A stretch of 30,266 nt of DNA from Bacteroidota bacterium (GTDB lineage: Bacteria; Bacteroidota; Bacteroidia; Bacteroidales; JAAUTT01): positions 1-30,266 of the forward strand of contig JAEYWD010000066.1 of the NCBI GenBank assembly GCA_023429135.1, given 5' to 3'. The first letter of the stretch is position 1. Each line of letters opens with the position of its first letter. The notes beneath the pieces are model-generated. The model was given only the letters and a program-made list of their open reading frames with translations. It had not been told where the DNA came from and searched no databases. The position numbers and the translations under genes were made by a program. Below are positions 23,214 through 30,146 of the stretch, one piece after another.

Positions 23214-24128
23214 ATGAAACTATCTCACCTTTCAGCGGCCTTATCTATTGCTTTATTAGTTATTGGTTGTAAAAGCGCAAATTATAAAGAAAAGAGTTCA
23301 ACTCTGGGCCTTATGATGGCTGACACTGTTGTTTACGATCAGTCCTTATCAGCGCCTCCTGCTCCAAATGCTCCCAAAAGTGTTATTCGCACCGCCGAAT
23401 TGCGCATCAAAGTTAAGGATGTAAAAAAATCGCTGTCAGAACTTGAGGCATTAGCAAAATCAATTGGTGGATTTGTTGAGTATTCCAATATAGAATCTTC
23501 CGAGCTCGGGACAACAACCAAAACTATTTCAAAAGATTCCCTGCTTCAGGTCACGGAATATACCGTATTTGGAAATATTACGCTGAGGGTTCCTGTTACA
23601 TCTTTCGATTCTGTAGTTAATGTCATTCAAAACGCAGCTTTATTTTTGAATTACAGAAGAACTTCTGCTGAAGACATCAGCCTTCAATACCTCGAAAACA
23701 GTTTAAAAGCGAATGTTTCAGAGAAATCGGGCAATCGAATTAAAAATGCTGTAGATACAAAAGGCAAAAAACTGGAAGATATTGTTGATGCTGAAAGAAC
23801 AGCATCAAGCATGGAGGAAACCGCCATCAGCAATAAAATAGCAAATTTCGCTCTGCAACGAAGGGTTAATTTCAGCTCTATCCAGATAAATCTTCACCAG
23901 GCCAATCAGATTTATAAAGAGGTTGTTACAAATATCAACATTACGGATTATAAGCCATCTTTTGGCCGGAGGCTTTTGTATGCCTTAGGAAATGGATGGA
24001 ACGGACTGGTAACGTTTTTTATTTTTCTTGTTAATATCTGGCCTTTGCTGGCATTTGTATTTGTGGTTTATATTTTGATCCGAACCAGAAAATTCATTTT
24101 CTTTAAGAAAAAAAATAGTAATCAGTAA
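23214..24128 (+). CDS. DUF4349 domain lipoprotein
   Basis: 304 residues. A signal peptide with lipobox LVIGC (Cys near 19) is followed by a disordered stretch. The DUF4349 domain spans about 55-285: IRTAELRIKVKDVKKSLSELEALAKSIGGFVEYSNIES at its start, NITLRVPVTSFDSVVNVI in the middle and a coiled-coil-like helix pair (LEDIVDAERTASSMEE). A C-terminal membrane helix at about 263-290 (NGWNGLVTFFIFLVNIWPLLAFVFVVYIL) is followed by a basic tail. The family is of unknown function. A lipid anchor plus a C-terminal TM would make it an inner-membrane protein with its domain in the periplasm. It is 10 bp upstream of the esterase gene, the same operon. Confidence 0.88.
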   Translation: MKLSHLSAALSIALLVIGCKSANYKEKSSTLGLMMADTVVYDQSLSAPPAPNAPKSVIRTAELRIKVKDVKKSLSELEALAKSIGGFVEYSNIESSELGTTTKTISKDSLLQVTEYTVFGNITLRVPVTSFDSVVNVIQNAALFLNYRRTSAEDISLQYLENSLKANVSEKSGNRIKNAVDTKGKKLEDIVDAERTASSMEETAISNKIANFALQRRVNFSSIQINLHQANQIYKEVVTNINITDYKPSFGRRLLYALGNGWNGLVTFFIFLVNIWPLLAFVFVVYILIRTRKFIFFKKKNSNQ

Positions 24129-24138
24129 AGTAAAGTTT

Positions 24139-25020
24139 ATGAAAAAAAGTCTTCTATTTATCAGTTTGTTATTGATTTTTACTGGTTCTTTCGGCCAGAC
24201 ATATTCCGGCGGAAAACTGCAGGATAAGCTTACCATAAAAAGTACAATTATGGGTAAAGATGTGAATTATGCAGTTTACTTGCCTCCTGATTACGATGCT
24301 TCCAACCGCAGCTATCCCGTTGTTTACCTTCTTCATGGGTATTCCGACGATCAGACCGGCTGGGTGCAATTTGGCCAGATTGGAGCTCTTGTAGACAAAG
24401 CTATTGCCGAGCAGAAAATTTCTCCCATGATTATTGTAATGCCCGACGGGGGAGTAGCCTGGTATGTGAACGACTATCAGAATAAAGTGCGTTTTGAGGA
24501 CATGTTTTTCCAGGAGTTTATACCCACCATTGAAAAACAGTACAGAGTTAAAAGCAAAAAAGAATATCGGGGAATAGCAGGCCTTTCGATGGGCGGATTC
24601 GGATCGCTTTATCTTTCGTTAAAGCATCCGGATATGTTTACCGCCTGTGCTCCATTAAGCGCCGGAATATTTACCGATGCTGAAATTACAACTATGCCCG
24701 ATAATCAGTACAATCAGTATTTTGGGCCGGTTTACGGTACAAATAAAGAAGGCGCCCGGTTAACCGATCATTGGAGAAAAACAAATATCATCGACGTTAT
24801 CAAAACCATTCCCGAAGCAAGTAAAAAAAGTGTAAGAATATATATGGATTGCGGCGACAAGGATTTTCTGATCCGCGGTAACTGTGAAACACATTTATTA
24901 ATGAAAGACCTGGGTATTCCTCATGAATTCAGAGTACGCGAAGGCAGTCACACCTGGGGTTACTGGAGAACAGGTATAATCGATGCTTTGGGTTTTATTT
25001 CCCAGAGTTTTACGAGATAA
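24139..25020 (+). CDS. Secreted putative esterase (alpha/beta hydrolase, esterase D-like)
   Basis: 293 residues with a signal peptide cleaved near residue 20 (GSFGQTY). Alpha/beta hydrolase of the putative esterase family (tributyrin/feruloyl esterase-like). The nucleophile is Ser150 in GLSMGG, the oxyanion region LLHGYSDDQTGW is at 64-75, the acid is probably Asp242 in MDCGDKDFL, and the catalytic His271 lies in EGSHTWGYWR. All three triad members are therefore present. The substrate cannot be told; relatives act on acylated sugars, feruloyl esters or S-formylglutathione. The location is periplasmic or secreted. It is the last gene of the operon with DUF4349, with a terminator 22 bp downstream. 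Confidence 0.9.
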   Translation: MKKSLLFISLLLIFTGSFGQTYSGGKLQDKLTIKSTIMGKDVNYAVYLPPDYDASNRSYPVVYLLHGYSDDQTGWVQFGQIGALVDKAIAEQKISPMIIVMPDGGVAWYVNDYQNKVRFEDMFFQEFIPTIEKQYRVKSKKEYRGIAGLSMGGFGSLYLSLKHPDMFTACAPLSAGIFTDAEITTMPDNQYNQYFGPVYGTNKEGARLTDHWRKTNIIDVIKTIPEASKKSVRIYMDCGDKDFLIRGNCETHLLMKDLGIPHEFRVREGSHTWGYWRTGIIDALGFISQSFTR

Positions 25021-25042
25021 ATCAGTATTAAAGATAATTACG

Positions 25043-25080
25043 CTTCGACTTTATCTATCTGGTTAAAGTCGAAGTCATTT
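25043..25080 (+). terminator. Terminator of the DUF4349/esterase operon
   Basis: Perfect 11-bp stem CTTCGACTTTA (25043-25053) / TAAAGTCGAAG (25064-25074), 10-nt loop, then a T-rich run. It starts 22 bp after the esterase stop. Confidence 0.85.
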
Positions 25081-25089
25081 TAATAAAGA

Positions 25090-25166
25090 ATTGTCGATAG
25101 TCCATAGAGAACAGCCGAATATCCGGCAATTGGATAACCTAACCCGCAACCCATAACCCGTAACTC
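25090..25166 (-). repeat. Degenerate heptanucleotide array after the DUF454 gene
   Basis: Read on the minus strand, 77 nt divide into eleven 7-nt units. The first four are GAGTTAC, GGGTTAT, GGGTTGC and GGGTTAG-like, and the last two are GGACTAT and CGACAAT. It begins 2 bp after the stop codon of the minus-strand DUF454 gene. Words GGGTTAT, GGGTTGC and GACTAT are shared with the array behind rarA. Confidence 0.7.
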
Positions 25167-25168
25167 AT

Positions 25169-25537
25169 TCATTCCTTCCTTAGCGTTTTTACCATCAGAA
25201 TTGCCACTGTTCCAATTATTCCCGACACTACAACAATAATTTTGACTGTTACATTCTCGATGAAAAATATAGCCGATAAGCCGATCATTGTCCACATCAT
25301 GGTTAAGGCAATAATTTTTGATTTCATTGGCATAGCCCTGTACTTCCGGTAATTGTTTATGTAGGTTCCTAAAATTCTGTGCCGTAACAACCAATTGTAC
25401 ATTCTGTCGGAACTCCTTACATAACATGCTGCCGCGCCTAACAAGAAAACGGTGGTAGGTAGTCCGGGAACAAAAATTCCGACCACACCTAAACTAAGCG
25501 AAACCGTTCCGGCTAAAACCAATAGAGCTCTGACCAT
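25169..25537 (-). CDS. DUF454 (YbaN-like) inner membrane protein
   Basis: 122 residues, the normal size for DUF454. Hydrophobic segments lie at about 3-22, and a pair at about 75-116. The family signature GVVGIFVPGLPTT-FLLGAAACYVRSSDRMYNWLLRH is clear at about 17-53, followed by the basic cytosolic loop YRKYRAMPMKSK. Function is unknown in the family. The gene is transcribed away from the DUF5777 operon and has the best-looking promoter of the window. Confidence 0.92.
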   Translation of the reverse strand: MVRALLVLAGTVSLSLGVVGIFVPGLPTTVFLLGAAACYVRSSDRMYNWLLRHRILGTYINNYRKYRAMPMKSKIIALTMMWTMIGLSAIFFIENVTVKIIVVVSGIIGTVAILMVKTLRKE

Positions 25538-25565
25538 CTTTTAATTTTACCTTTTACAAACACTA

Positions 25566-25596
25566 GAAATATAATTTAGTTAACTGAGGCTGCAAA
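25566..25596 (-). promoter_or_regulatory. Candidate promoter of the DUF454 gene
   Basis: On the minus strand TTTG (complement of 25593-25596) is followed after exactly 19 nt by TATATTTC (complement of 25566-25573), one base off TAnnTTTG. This is the Bacteroidota -33/-7 arrangement with correct spacing. The transcript would start about 22 bp before the ATG at 25537. A 22-bp palindrome abuts the -33 box. Confidence 0.6.
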
Positions 25597-25617
25597 AATA
25601 CCTAAGTTTAGGTATTT
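25596..25617. promoter_or_regulatory. Palindromic operator-like site (AAATACCTAA-N2-TTAGGTATTT)
   Basis: Perfect 10-bp inverted arms separated by 2 bp, in the 155-bp divergent region between the DUF454 and DUF5777 genes. It touches the -33 box of the DUF454 promoter. There is no T-tract that would make it a terminator. The compact symmetric form is typical of a dimeric regulator site; the regulator is unknown. Confidence 0.6.
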
Positions 25618-25653
25618 AGAATTTTCTTTGAACAAAATTTACTTTTTTTCCTT

Positions 25654-25670
25654 TATATAGCAGCTATATA
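25654..25670. promoter_or_regulatory. Second palindrome upstream of the DUF5777 gene
   Basis: TATATAGC-A-GCTATATA, perfect 8-bp arms with a single central base, 22 bp before the ATG at 25693. A weak promoter TTTA-N21-TACTTTTT (25615-25647) would place the transcript start at its edge, so it could be an operator or a 5' hairpin. Confidence 0.5.
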
Positions 25671-25692
25671 CATAACCAAAAAATTTAATTCA

Positions 25693-26574
25693 ATGATCAG
25701 GTCATTTTTGCTTTCTGCCGTTTCATTCCTAACGATTTGTAGTGTTCAGGGTCAGGATCTTGAAAAACTTCTCGATGAATCTACAGATAATGATGTCAAC
25801 TACGTTTCAGCCACGTTTAAATCAACCCGCATTGCGAGTGGTCACAGCATTGAACGTATGCCTGAAGGACAACTTGATGTAAGAATATCGCACCGTTTCG
25901 GACAGATTAACAGTGGAGCTTACAATTTCTGGGGTTTGGATCAGGCTAATATTCATATAAGTGTGGAATATGGTATTACCAACTGGGTAATGGTTGGAGT
26001 TGGACGAGGTACTTATGAGAAGACTTACGACGGGTTTACAAAATTCTCAATTTTGCGTCAGAGTACCGGAAAAAGGAAAATGCCGGTAAGCCTTTCTTAT
26101 TTCTCAAGTATTGCCATCAACAGCTTAAAGTGGGAGGTTCCCAACACAACACTCCCATTTTGGGATAGAACCAGTTTTGTACATCAGCTTTTAGTTGCCA
26201 GGAAGTTCAATGAAAGCTTTTCGTTAGAACTGAATCCCACTTTTGTTCACCGGAACATGGTAGCAACAGAACTCGATCCAAACGATCTTTTTTCATTAGG
26301 TGTTGGTGCCCGGATGAAACTTTCCAAAAGAATCTCTATCAATGTGGAATATTACTATGTTTTGCCGCCTATGAACGATTTTCGCAGCCAGAAGACTTAT
26401 GATCCTCTTTCGATAGGTTTGGATATTGAAACCGGTGGCCATGTTTTTCAGCTTTTCTTCTCAAACTCCCTTGCTATGATCGAAAAAGGTTTTATTGGCG
26501 AAACTACCGGGAATTGGGGAGATGGCGGAATTCATTTCGGATTTAATATTTCACGGGTTTTTGCCCTTAAATAA
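25693..26574 (+). CDS. DUF5777 family beta-barrel protein
   Basis: 293 residues. A signal peptide is cleaved near residue 20 (CSVQGQD). The rest is a predicted outer-membrane beta-barrel: alternating strands rich in aromatic residues, RISHRFGQINSGAYNFWGLDQANIHISVEYGITNWVMVGVGR in the first third, and a terminal FNISRVFALK strand. It matches my recollection of DUF5777, a Bacteroidota family of unknown function often found near YceI and cytochrome genes. It is first in an operon with YceI (28 bp gap) and an OB-fold protein. A porin-like or envelope redox role is only inferred from neighbours. Confidence 0.8.
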   Translation: MIRSFLLSAVSFLTICSVQGQDLEKLLDESTDNDVNYVSATFKSTRIASGHSIERMPEGQLDVRISHRFGQINSGAYNFWGLDQANIHISVEYGITNWVMVGVGRGTYEKTYDGFTKFSILRQSTGKRKMPVSLSYFSSIAINSLKWEVPNTTLPFWDRTSFVHQLLVARKFNESFSLELNPTFVHRNMVATELDPNDLFSLGVGARMKLSKRISINVEYYYVLPPMNDFRSQKTYDPLSIGLDIETGGHVFQLFFSNSLAMIEKGFIGETTGNWGDGGIHFGFNISRVFALK

Positions 26575-26602
26575 ATATTTTGAAAATCTAACAAAGTTCA
26601 AT

Positions 26603-27148
26603 ATGAAAAAAATTATTGTTTTGGTTCTTGCTGTTATGAGTGTTTATATTGCAAATGCTCAAAAGTACATCTCTAAAAACGGTCACATTTCCTTTTATTC
26701 GAGTACTCCAATCGAAAATATTGAAGCTCACAACAATCAGGCTGCCAGTATTCTGGATGCATCAAGCGGCGAACTTGTTTTTAACGTTCTTATTAAATCG
26801 TTTGAATTCAAAAATGCATTGATGCAGGAACACTTCAACGAGAATTACATGGAATCGGACAAATTTCCAAAAGCTACCTTCAAGGGAAAGGTCTTCAATC
26901 TACAATCGGTCAATTTCTCCAAAGATGGTACTTATAATGTGGATGTCACCGGCGATCTCACCATGCATGGCGTAACAAAACCCGTTTCGGCAAAAGGAAC
27001 TGTATTAATAAAGGGCGAAGCTGTATCAGCCGAATCAAAATTTACTGTGCAGCCATCGGATTATAACATTCAAATTCCTAAATTGGTCGAAGGAAAAATT
27101 GCAAAACAGATTGAGGTAAGGGTGAATCTTACTTATTCTAAAATGTAG
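26603..27148 (+). CDS. YceI family periplasmic protein
   Basis: 181 residues with a signal peptide cleaved after ANA (residue 18). YceI-like lipocalin-type beta-barrel: ISFYSSTPIENIEAHN at the start, MESDKFPKATFKG, and DVTGDLTMHGVTKPVSAKGTV, the most diagnostic segment. Members bind isoprenoid-like lipids such as polyprenyl phosphates or quinones in the periplasm. The frame is open upstream to 26495, overlapping the DUF5777 gene, but the ATG at 26603 starts a perfect signal peptide, so the longer reading is wrong. It lies 28 bp after DUF5777 and 4 bp before the OB-fold gene. Confidence 0.93.
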   Translation: MKKIIVLVLAVMSVYIANAQKYISKNGHISFYSSTPIENIEAHNNQAASILDASSGELVFNVLIKSFEFKNALMQEHFNENYMESDKFPKATFKGKVFNLQSVNFSKDGTYNVDVTGDLTMHGVTKPVSAKGTVLIKGEAVSAESKFTVQPSDYNIQIPKLVEGKIAKQIEVRVNLTYSKM

Positions 27149-27152
27149 GTAC

Positions 27153-27575
27153 ATGAAAAAGTGGATTGTTGTAATAATTTTAGTTCTGGCTGTTGGCGCT
27201 GTTGCTGTTTATTGGTATACTTTCAAAAAACCCGCCCGTACAGCATCTTCCGAAGAGGCCGTATATAGTGTTTCGGCTAAAGATCTGGCATCGGAATTCG
27301 AGATGGACGAAAATGCTGCTAATTCAAAATATCTGAATAAAGTTATCAAGGTGTATGGCACTGTTGTAAGTGTTTCGGAGAGTGAAAACGAAATTTCGGT
27401 AACGTTGAAAGAGGTGGATAGCAGCGCCGGTGTGACCTGCAGTTTCGAAAAAGCATCACTCGACAAGAGCAAGGTGACACCTGGACAAAAGGTTTTTATA
27501 AAAGGCATCTGTTCGGGCTTTTTGATGGATGTTGTGCTGAATAAATGTGCCTTAACCACCGAGGCGGCGATATAG
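27153..27575 (+). CDS. Membrane-anchored OB-fold protein (tRNA_anti-like family)
   Basis: 140 residues. An N-terminal hydrophobic anchor (about 4-23) is followed by a short linker and an OB-fold (about 42-135): SAKDLASEFEMDENAANSKYLNKVIKVYGTVVSV and KVTPGQKVFIKGICSGFLMDVVLNKC. This is the pattern of the OB-fold 'tRNA_anti-like' family (PF12869), whose members are mostly exported and unlikely to touch tRNA. The pair Cys122/Cys131 may form a disulphide. It is the last gene of the DUF5777-YceI operon. Its 3' end overlaps the 3' end of convergent queA by 24 bp. Confidence 0.85.
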   Translation: MKKWIVVIILVLAVGAVAVYWYTFKKPARTASSEEAVYSVSAKDLASEFEMDENAANSKYLNKVIKVYGTVVSVSESENEISVTLKEVDSSAGVTCSFEKASLDKSKVTPGQKVFIKGICSGFLMDVVLNKCALTTEAAI

Positions 27576-28784
27576 CAACGAGCTGTCGCCGTAACTCAGA
27601 AAACGAAACTCATTTTCCAGGGCGTATTTATAGACGTTTTGCCAGTCGTTGCCAATAAAGGCACTCACCAGAAGCAACAATGTGCTTTTAGGTTGATGAA
27701 AGTTTGTAATCAGCGCTTTGGCGCTTTTTACATTATAACCTGGTAAAATCATAATTTGGGTTTTAGCCTGAAACGTGTCCAAATCTTTTTTCGCCAGATA
27801 ATCCAAAAGAATTTCAAGAGCATCGCTGTAATTCAAATTACTTTCCAGGGAATAAGGTTCCCATTGTCCAAGCTCATTAATTATCTCCTGTGGGTTGTTT
27901 TTGATTTTCAATGCCAGCCAGTAAAGACTTTCAAGAGTTCTCAACGATGTTGTTCCAACCGGAACAATTTCTTTATTATTTCTCAATAATTCCAGCGTTT
28001 TTCGGGAAACCGAAAAAAATTCACTATGCATTTCATGTTTGCTGACACTATCGGTTTGAACCGGCTTAAATGTTCCGGCGCCTACATGAAGCGTTACATC
28101 GGCGGTATTTATATTCTTACGGTTAAGCTGCGCAAAAACATCATCGGTAAAATGTAAACCGGCGGTTGGTGCTGCAACAGATCCTTCGCGAAGAGAATAA
28201 ACTGTTTGATAGCGTTCTTTGTCAATATCTTCCGAACTGCGGTTAAGATAGGGTGGGATGGGAGTCTCGCCCGAAAGTTCCAGCAGTTGTGCAAAAGTTA
28301 TATCGTTGTCCCAGCGGAATTCAATTATTAATTGATTGGCCGAATGCTCCCTTTTAATCGCTTCCAGAACGACTATGCCTTTTGGTGTTTCTATTTCCTT
28401 TTTCAAAGAACCTTCTTTCCATTTTTTCAAATTACCGGCAAAACATTTCCAGGTACACGACCGGGTGGATTGTAAGGCAAAAAGATAATCGGAGGGCTCG
28501 TATGGTTCCAGGCAAAAAATCTCAATAATAGCTCCTGTTGGCTTCCGGAAAAACAAGCGAGAGTGAATTACTTTGGTATTGTTTACAACCAGCAGGTCGT
28601 TGGCGAATAAATGTTGTGGCAAATGCGAAAATACATCTTCGGTAATCTGTCCTGCCTGATAAATAAGCAGTTTGGAATTATCTCTCTGCGCAAGCGGATA
28701 TTTTGCTATCCTGCTGTCGGGCAGCTCGTAATCGTACTCGTTAATGCTTATTTTTGACTGAAGAGGAGATGTATTTTGATTCAT
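27552..28784 (-). CDS. queA: S-adenosylmethionine:tRNA ribosyltransferase-isomerase (QueA)
   Basis: Transfers the ribosyl part of S-adenosylmethionine to 7-aminomethyl-7-deazaguanine in tRNA, giving epoxyqueuosine; cytosolic. At 410 residues it is longer than the E. coli enzyme (about 356), as I expect for Bacteroidota QueA. Hallmarks: YDYELPDSRIAKYPLAQRDNSKLL at the start, NDLLVVNNTKVIHSRL, SVAAPTAGLHFT, VTLHVGAGTFKPVQ, HEMHSEFF, PVGTTSLRTLES and ALITNFHQPKSTLLLLVSAF. All are intact. It is monocistronic, divergent from the Smr gene across 53 bp; no other queuosine genes are in the window. Confidence 0.97.
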   Translation of the reverse strand: MNQNTSPLQSKISINEYDYELPDSRIAKYPLAQRDNSKLLIYQAGQITEDVFSHLPQHLFANDLLVVNNTKVIHSRLFFRKPTGAIIEIFCLEPYEPSDYLFALQSTRSCTWKCFAGNLKKWKEGSLKKEIETPKGIVVLEAIKREHSANQLIIEFRWDNDITFAQLLELSGETPIPPYLNRSSEDIDKERYQTVYSLREGSVAAPTAGLHFTDDVFAQLNRKNINTADVTLHVGAGTFKPVQTDSVSKHEMHSEFFSVSRKTLELLRNNKEIVPVGTTSLRTLESLYWLALKIKNNPQEIINELGQWEPYSLESNLNYSDALEILLDYLAKKDLDTFQAKTQIMILPGYNVKSAKALITNFHQPKSTLLLLVSAFIGNDWQNVYKYALENEFRFLSYGDSSLLYRRLGG

Positions 28785-28800
28785 ATTTCTTTTAAACCCG

Positions 28801-28808
28801 CAAAAATA
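28801..28808 (-). promoter_or_regulatory. Candidate -7 box of queA
   Basis: The minus strand reads TATTTTTG, an exact TAnnTTTG match 16 bp before the ATG at 28784, implying a very short leader. The -33 region is only T-rich. The divergent region is 53 bp in total, so it must also serve the Smr gene. Confidence 0.45.
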
Positions 28809-28837
28809 TCTAAATTTATCCCCTTAAAATTATAATA

Positions 28838-29920
28838 ATGACATTTAAAGCAGGCGACAAAGTAAAATTTTTGAACGATGTAGGTGGCGGAACTATCACC
28901 AAAGTCGTTAAAGAACAGGCATACGTAATGATAGACGATGGTTTCGATATTCCGGTGCCCTTATCGCAAATTGTTAAAATAGGCTCTGAATTGCCCGTTG
29001 AAAAGGACGACAGACCTGTGCTGACCAAAACCGAGCAGAAAAAGGCCAAACAAGAAGAGAAGAAAGCTCCGGTTTCGGTGCCAGAGCCTGAAGATGATTT
29101 CGAAGACGATTTCACACAGCAGGATGAGCCTTCCGTTTTGGGCGATTTTGGAACTTTAAGCATGCTGCTGGGATTTGTTACCGAAGACTCCAAAAAGGAT
29201 GGCAGACTTTATCATGCTTTCCTCATCAACGATTGCCTTTACCGTTCGCTCTATACTTTTTCTATCATCGAACAGGGTCACTATCGCACCATCAACGCAG
29301 GAATGCTCGAGAACGAAACAAAAGTTTTTCTGCATACTTTTAAAGCAAAGGACTTTTCGCAGATACAATCCATGCATATCGAAGGGATTTTTTATAAGAA
29401 AACATCCTACATTCCGCACGAACCACTGGTTTATAAATTAGCTGTAGATACTTTCAAATTCTCGGATCCCGATAATTATACCGATAACGACTATTTCGAC
29501 GAAAAAGCTTATGTGATCAATATTACCGAAATGGATCTGCTTGCCGAAATCGAAAAAGCGTCACAACATGAACAAGCATTGCTGAAAGGCAAAGAATTTA
29601 AAGATATTGCAAGAGTTAAAAAGATAAAAGTAGCTGCCGAAAGCGAGGAAATAGATTTACATATCGAAGAGCTGACTGACAATTATAAGTCGCTCGAACC
29701 TTCGGAAATAATTGATATTCAAATGAGCAAGTTTCATATTGCTCTCGAAGGTGCCATCAGGAATAACACCAAAAGAGTAATATTTATTCATGGGGTTGGC
29801 AATGGCAAGTTGAAATTCGAAATCCGCAAAGCACTCGATACCCAATACAAGAAATACCGCTACCAGGATGCCTCGTTTAAGGAATATGGTTACGGGGCAA
29901 CCATGGTAATTTTGAAATAG
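28838..29920 (+). CDS. DUF2027 and Smr domain protein
   Basis: 360 residues, cytosolic. The N-terminal DUF2027/SH3-like part (about 1-50: FKAGDKVKFLNDVGGGTITKV) is followed by an acidic, Lys/Glu-rich linker (about 60-95). A beta-rich middle domain (about 100-215: GFVTEDSKKDGRLYHAFLINDCLYRSLYTF) leads to a helical link. The C-terminal Smr domain (about 268-360) carries DLHIEEL and the IFIHGVGNGKLKFEIRKAL loop with YGYGATMVILK at the end. Smr domains bind or nick branched nucleic acids, and some act on colliding ribosomes. The exact role of this architecture is not known. The stop codon is followed directly by a heptad-like TTAG array. Confidence 0.93.
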   Translation: MTFKAGDKVKFLNDVGGGTITKVVKEQAYVMIDDGFDIPVPLSQIVKIGSELPVEKDDRPVLTKTEQKKAKQEEKKAPVSVPEPEDDFEDDFTQQDEPSVLGDFGTLSMLLGFVTEDSKKDGRLYHAFLINDCLYRSLYTFSIIEQGHYRTINAGMLENETKVFLHTFKAKDFSQIQSMHIEGIFYKKTSYIPHEPLVYKLAVDTFKFSDPDNYTDNDYFDEKAYVINITEMDLLAEIEKASQHEQALLKGKEFKDIARVKKIKVAAESEEIDLHIEELTDNYKSLEPSEIIDIQMSKFHIALEGAIRNNTKRVIFIHGVGNGKLKFEIRKALDTQYKKYRYQDASFKEYGYGATMVILK

Positions 29921-29921
29921 G

Positions 29922-29957
29922 TTTTTAGCTTTTAGGGGTTTAGCAGTTAGGAAATAC
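29922..29957 (+). repeat. TTAG-rich degenerate heptad array after the Smr gene
   Basis: TTTTAGC (29923-29929), TTTTAGG, GGTTTAG and CAGTTAG (to 29950) follow one another at 7-nt spacing, starting 2 bp after the stop codon. The wording differs from the other arrays, but length, period and position are the same. Confidence 0.6.
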
Positions 29958-30146
29958 GATTTATTAATAGTAGAAATAATTATAGGTCACCGCTACGCGG
30001 CTATGTTTTATTTCATCAATCATACCACAGATACTCATTTTTGCAATAAGCGACGTTATGATGCTTAATGTAAAATGGCTGTAAATCTTATAAATTGCTT
30101 AAGGCTCCTACTAATTTTTTATAGCTGCGTAGCAGTGTGCTATTTG
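29958..30146. repeat. Intergenic region with small hairpin modules
   Basis: No ORF is seen. Two tiny perfect hairpins with 3-nt loops are present: CCGC-TAC-GCGG (29990-30000) and CTGC-GTA-GCAG (30125-30135), separated by AT-rich spacer with ACCACAGATAC. Short GC hairpins with a TAC/GTA loop set in AT-rich spacers resemble mobile intergenic repeat modules I recall from Bacteroidota genomes (not searched). The group II intron starts 11 bp after the second hairpin. Confidence 0.5.

Noticed and set aside
25090..25166. Possible CRISPR or tandem array
   Set aside because: The units are 7 nt, degenerate and without spacers, and no cas genes are present.
25080..25427. 115-codon frame overlapping the DUF454 gene in another frame on the same strand
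   Set aside because: DUF454 has clear family motifs and a good promoter, while this frame runs through the heptad array and has Cys/Asn-rich random composition.
26495..26602. N-terminal extension of YceI overlapping the DUF5777 gene
   Set aside because: It is an out-of-frame reading of DUF5777 codons; the ATG at 26603 begins a clean signal peptide.
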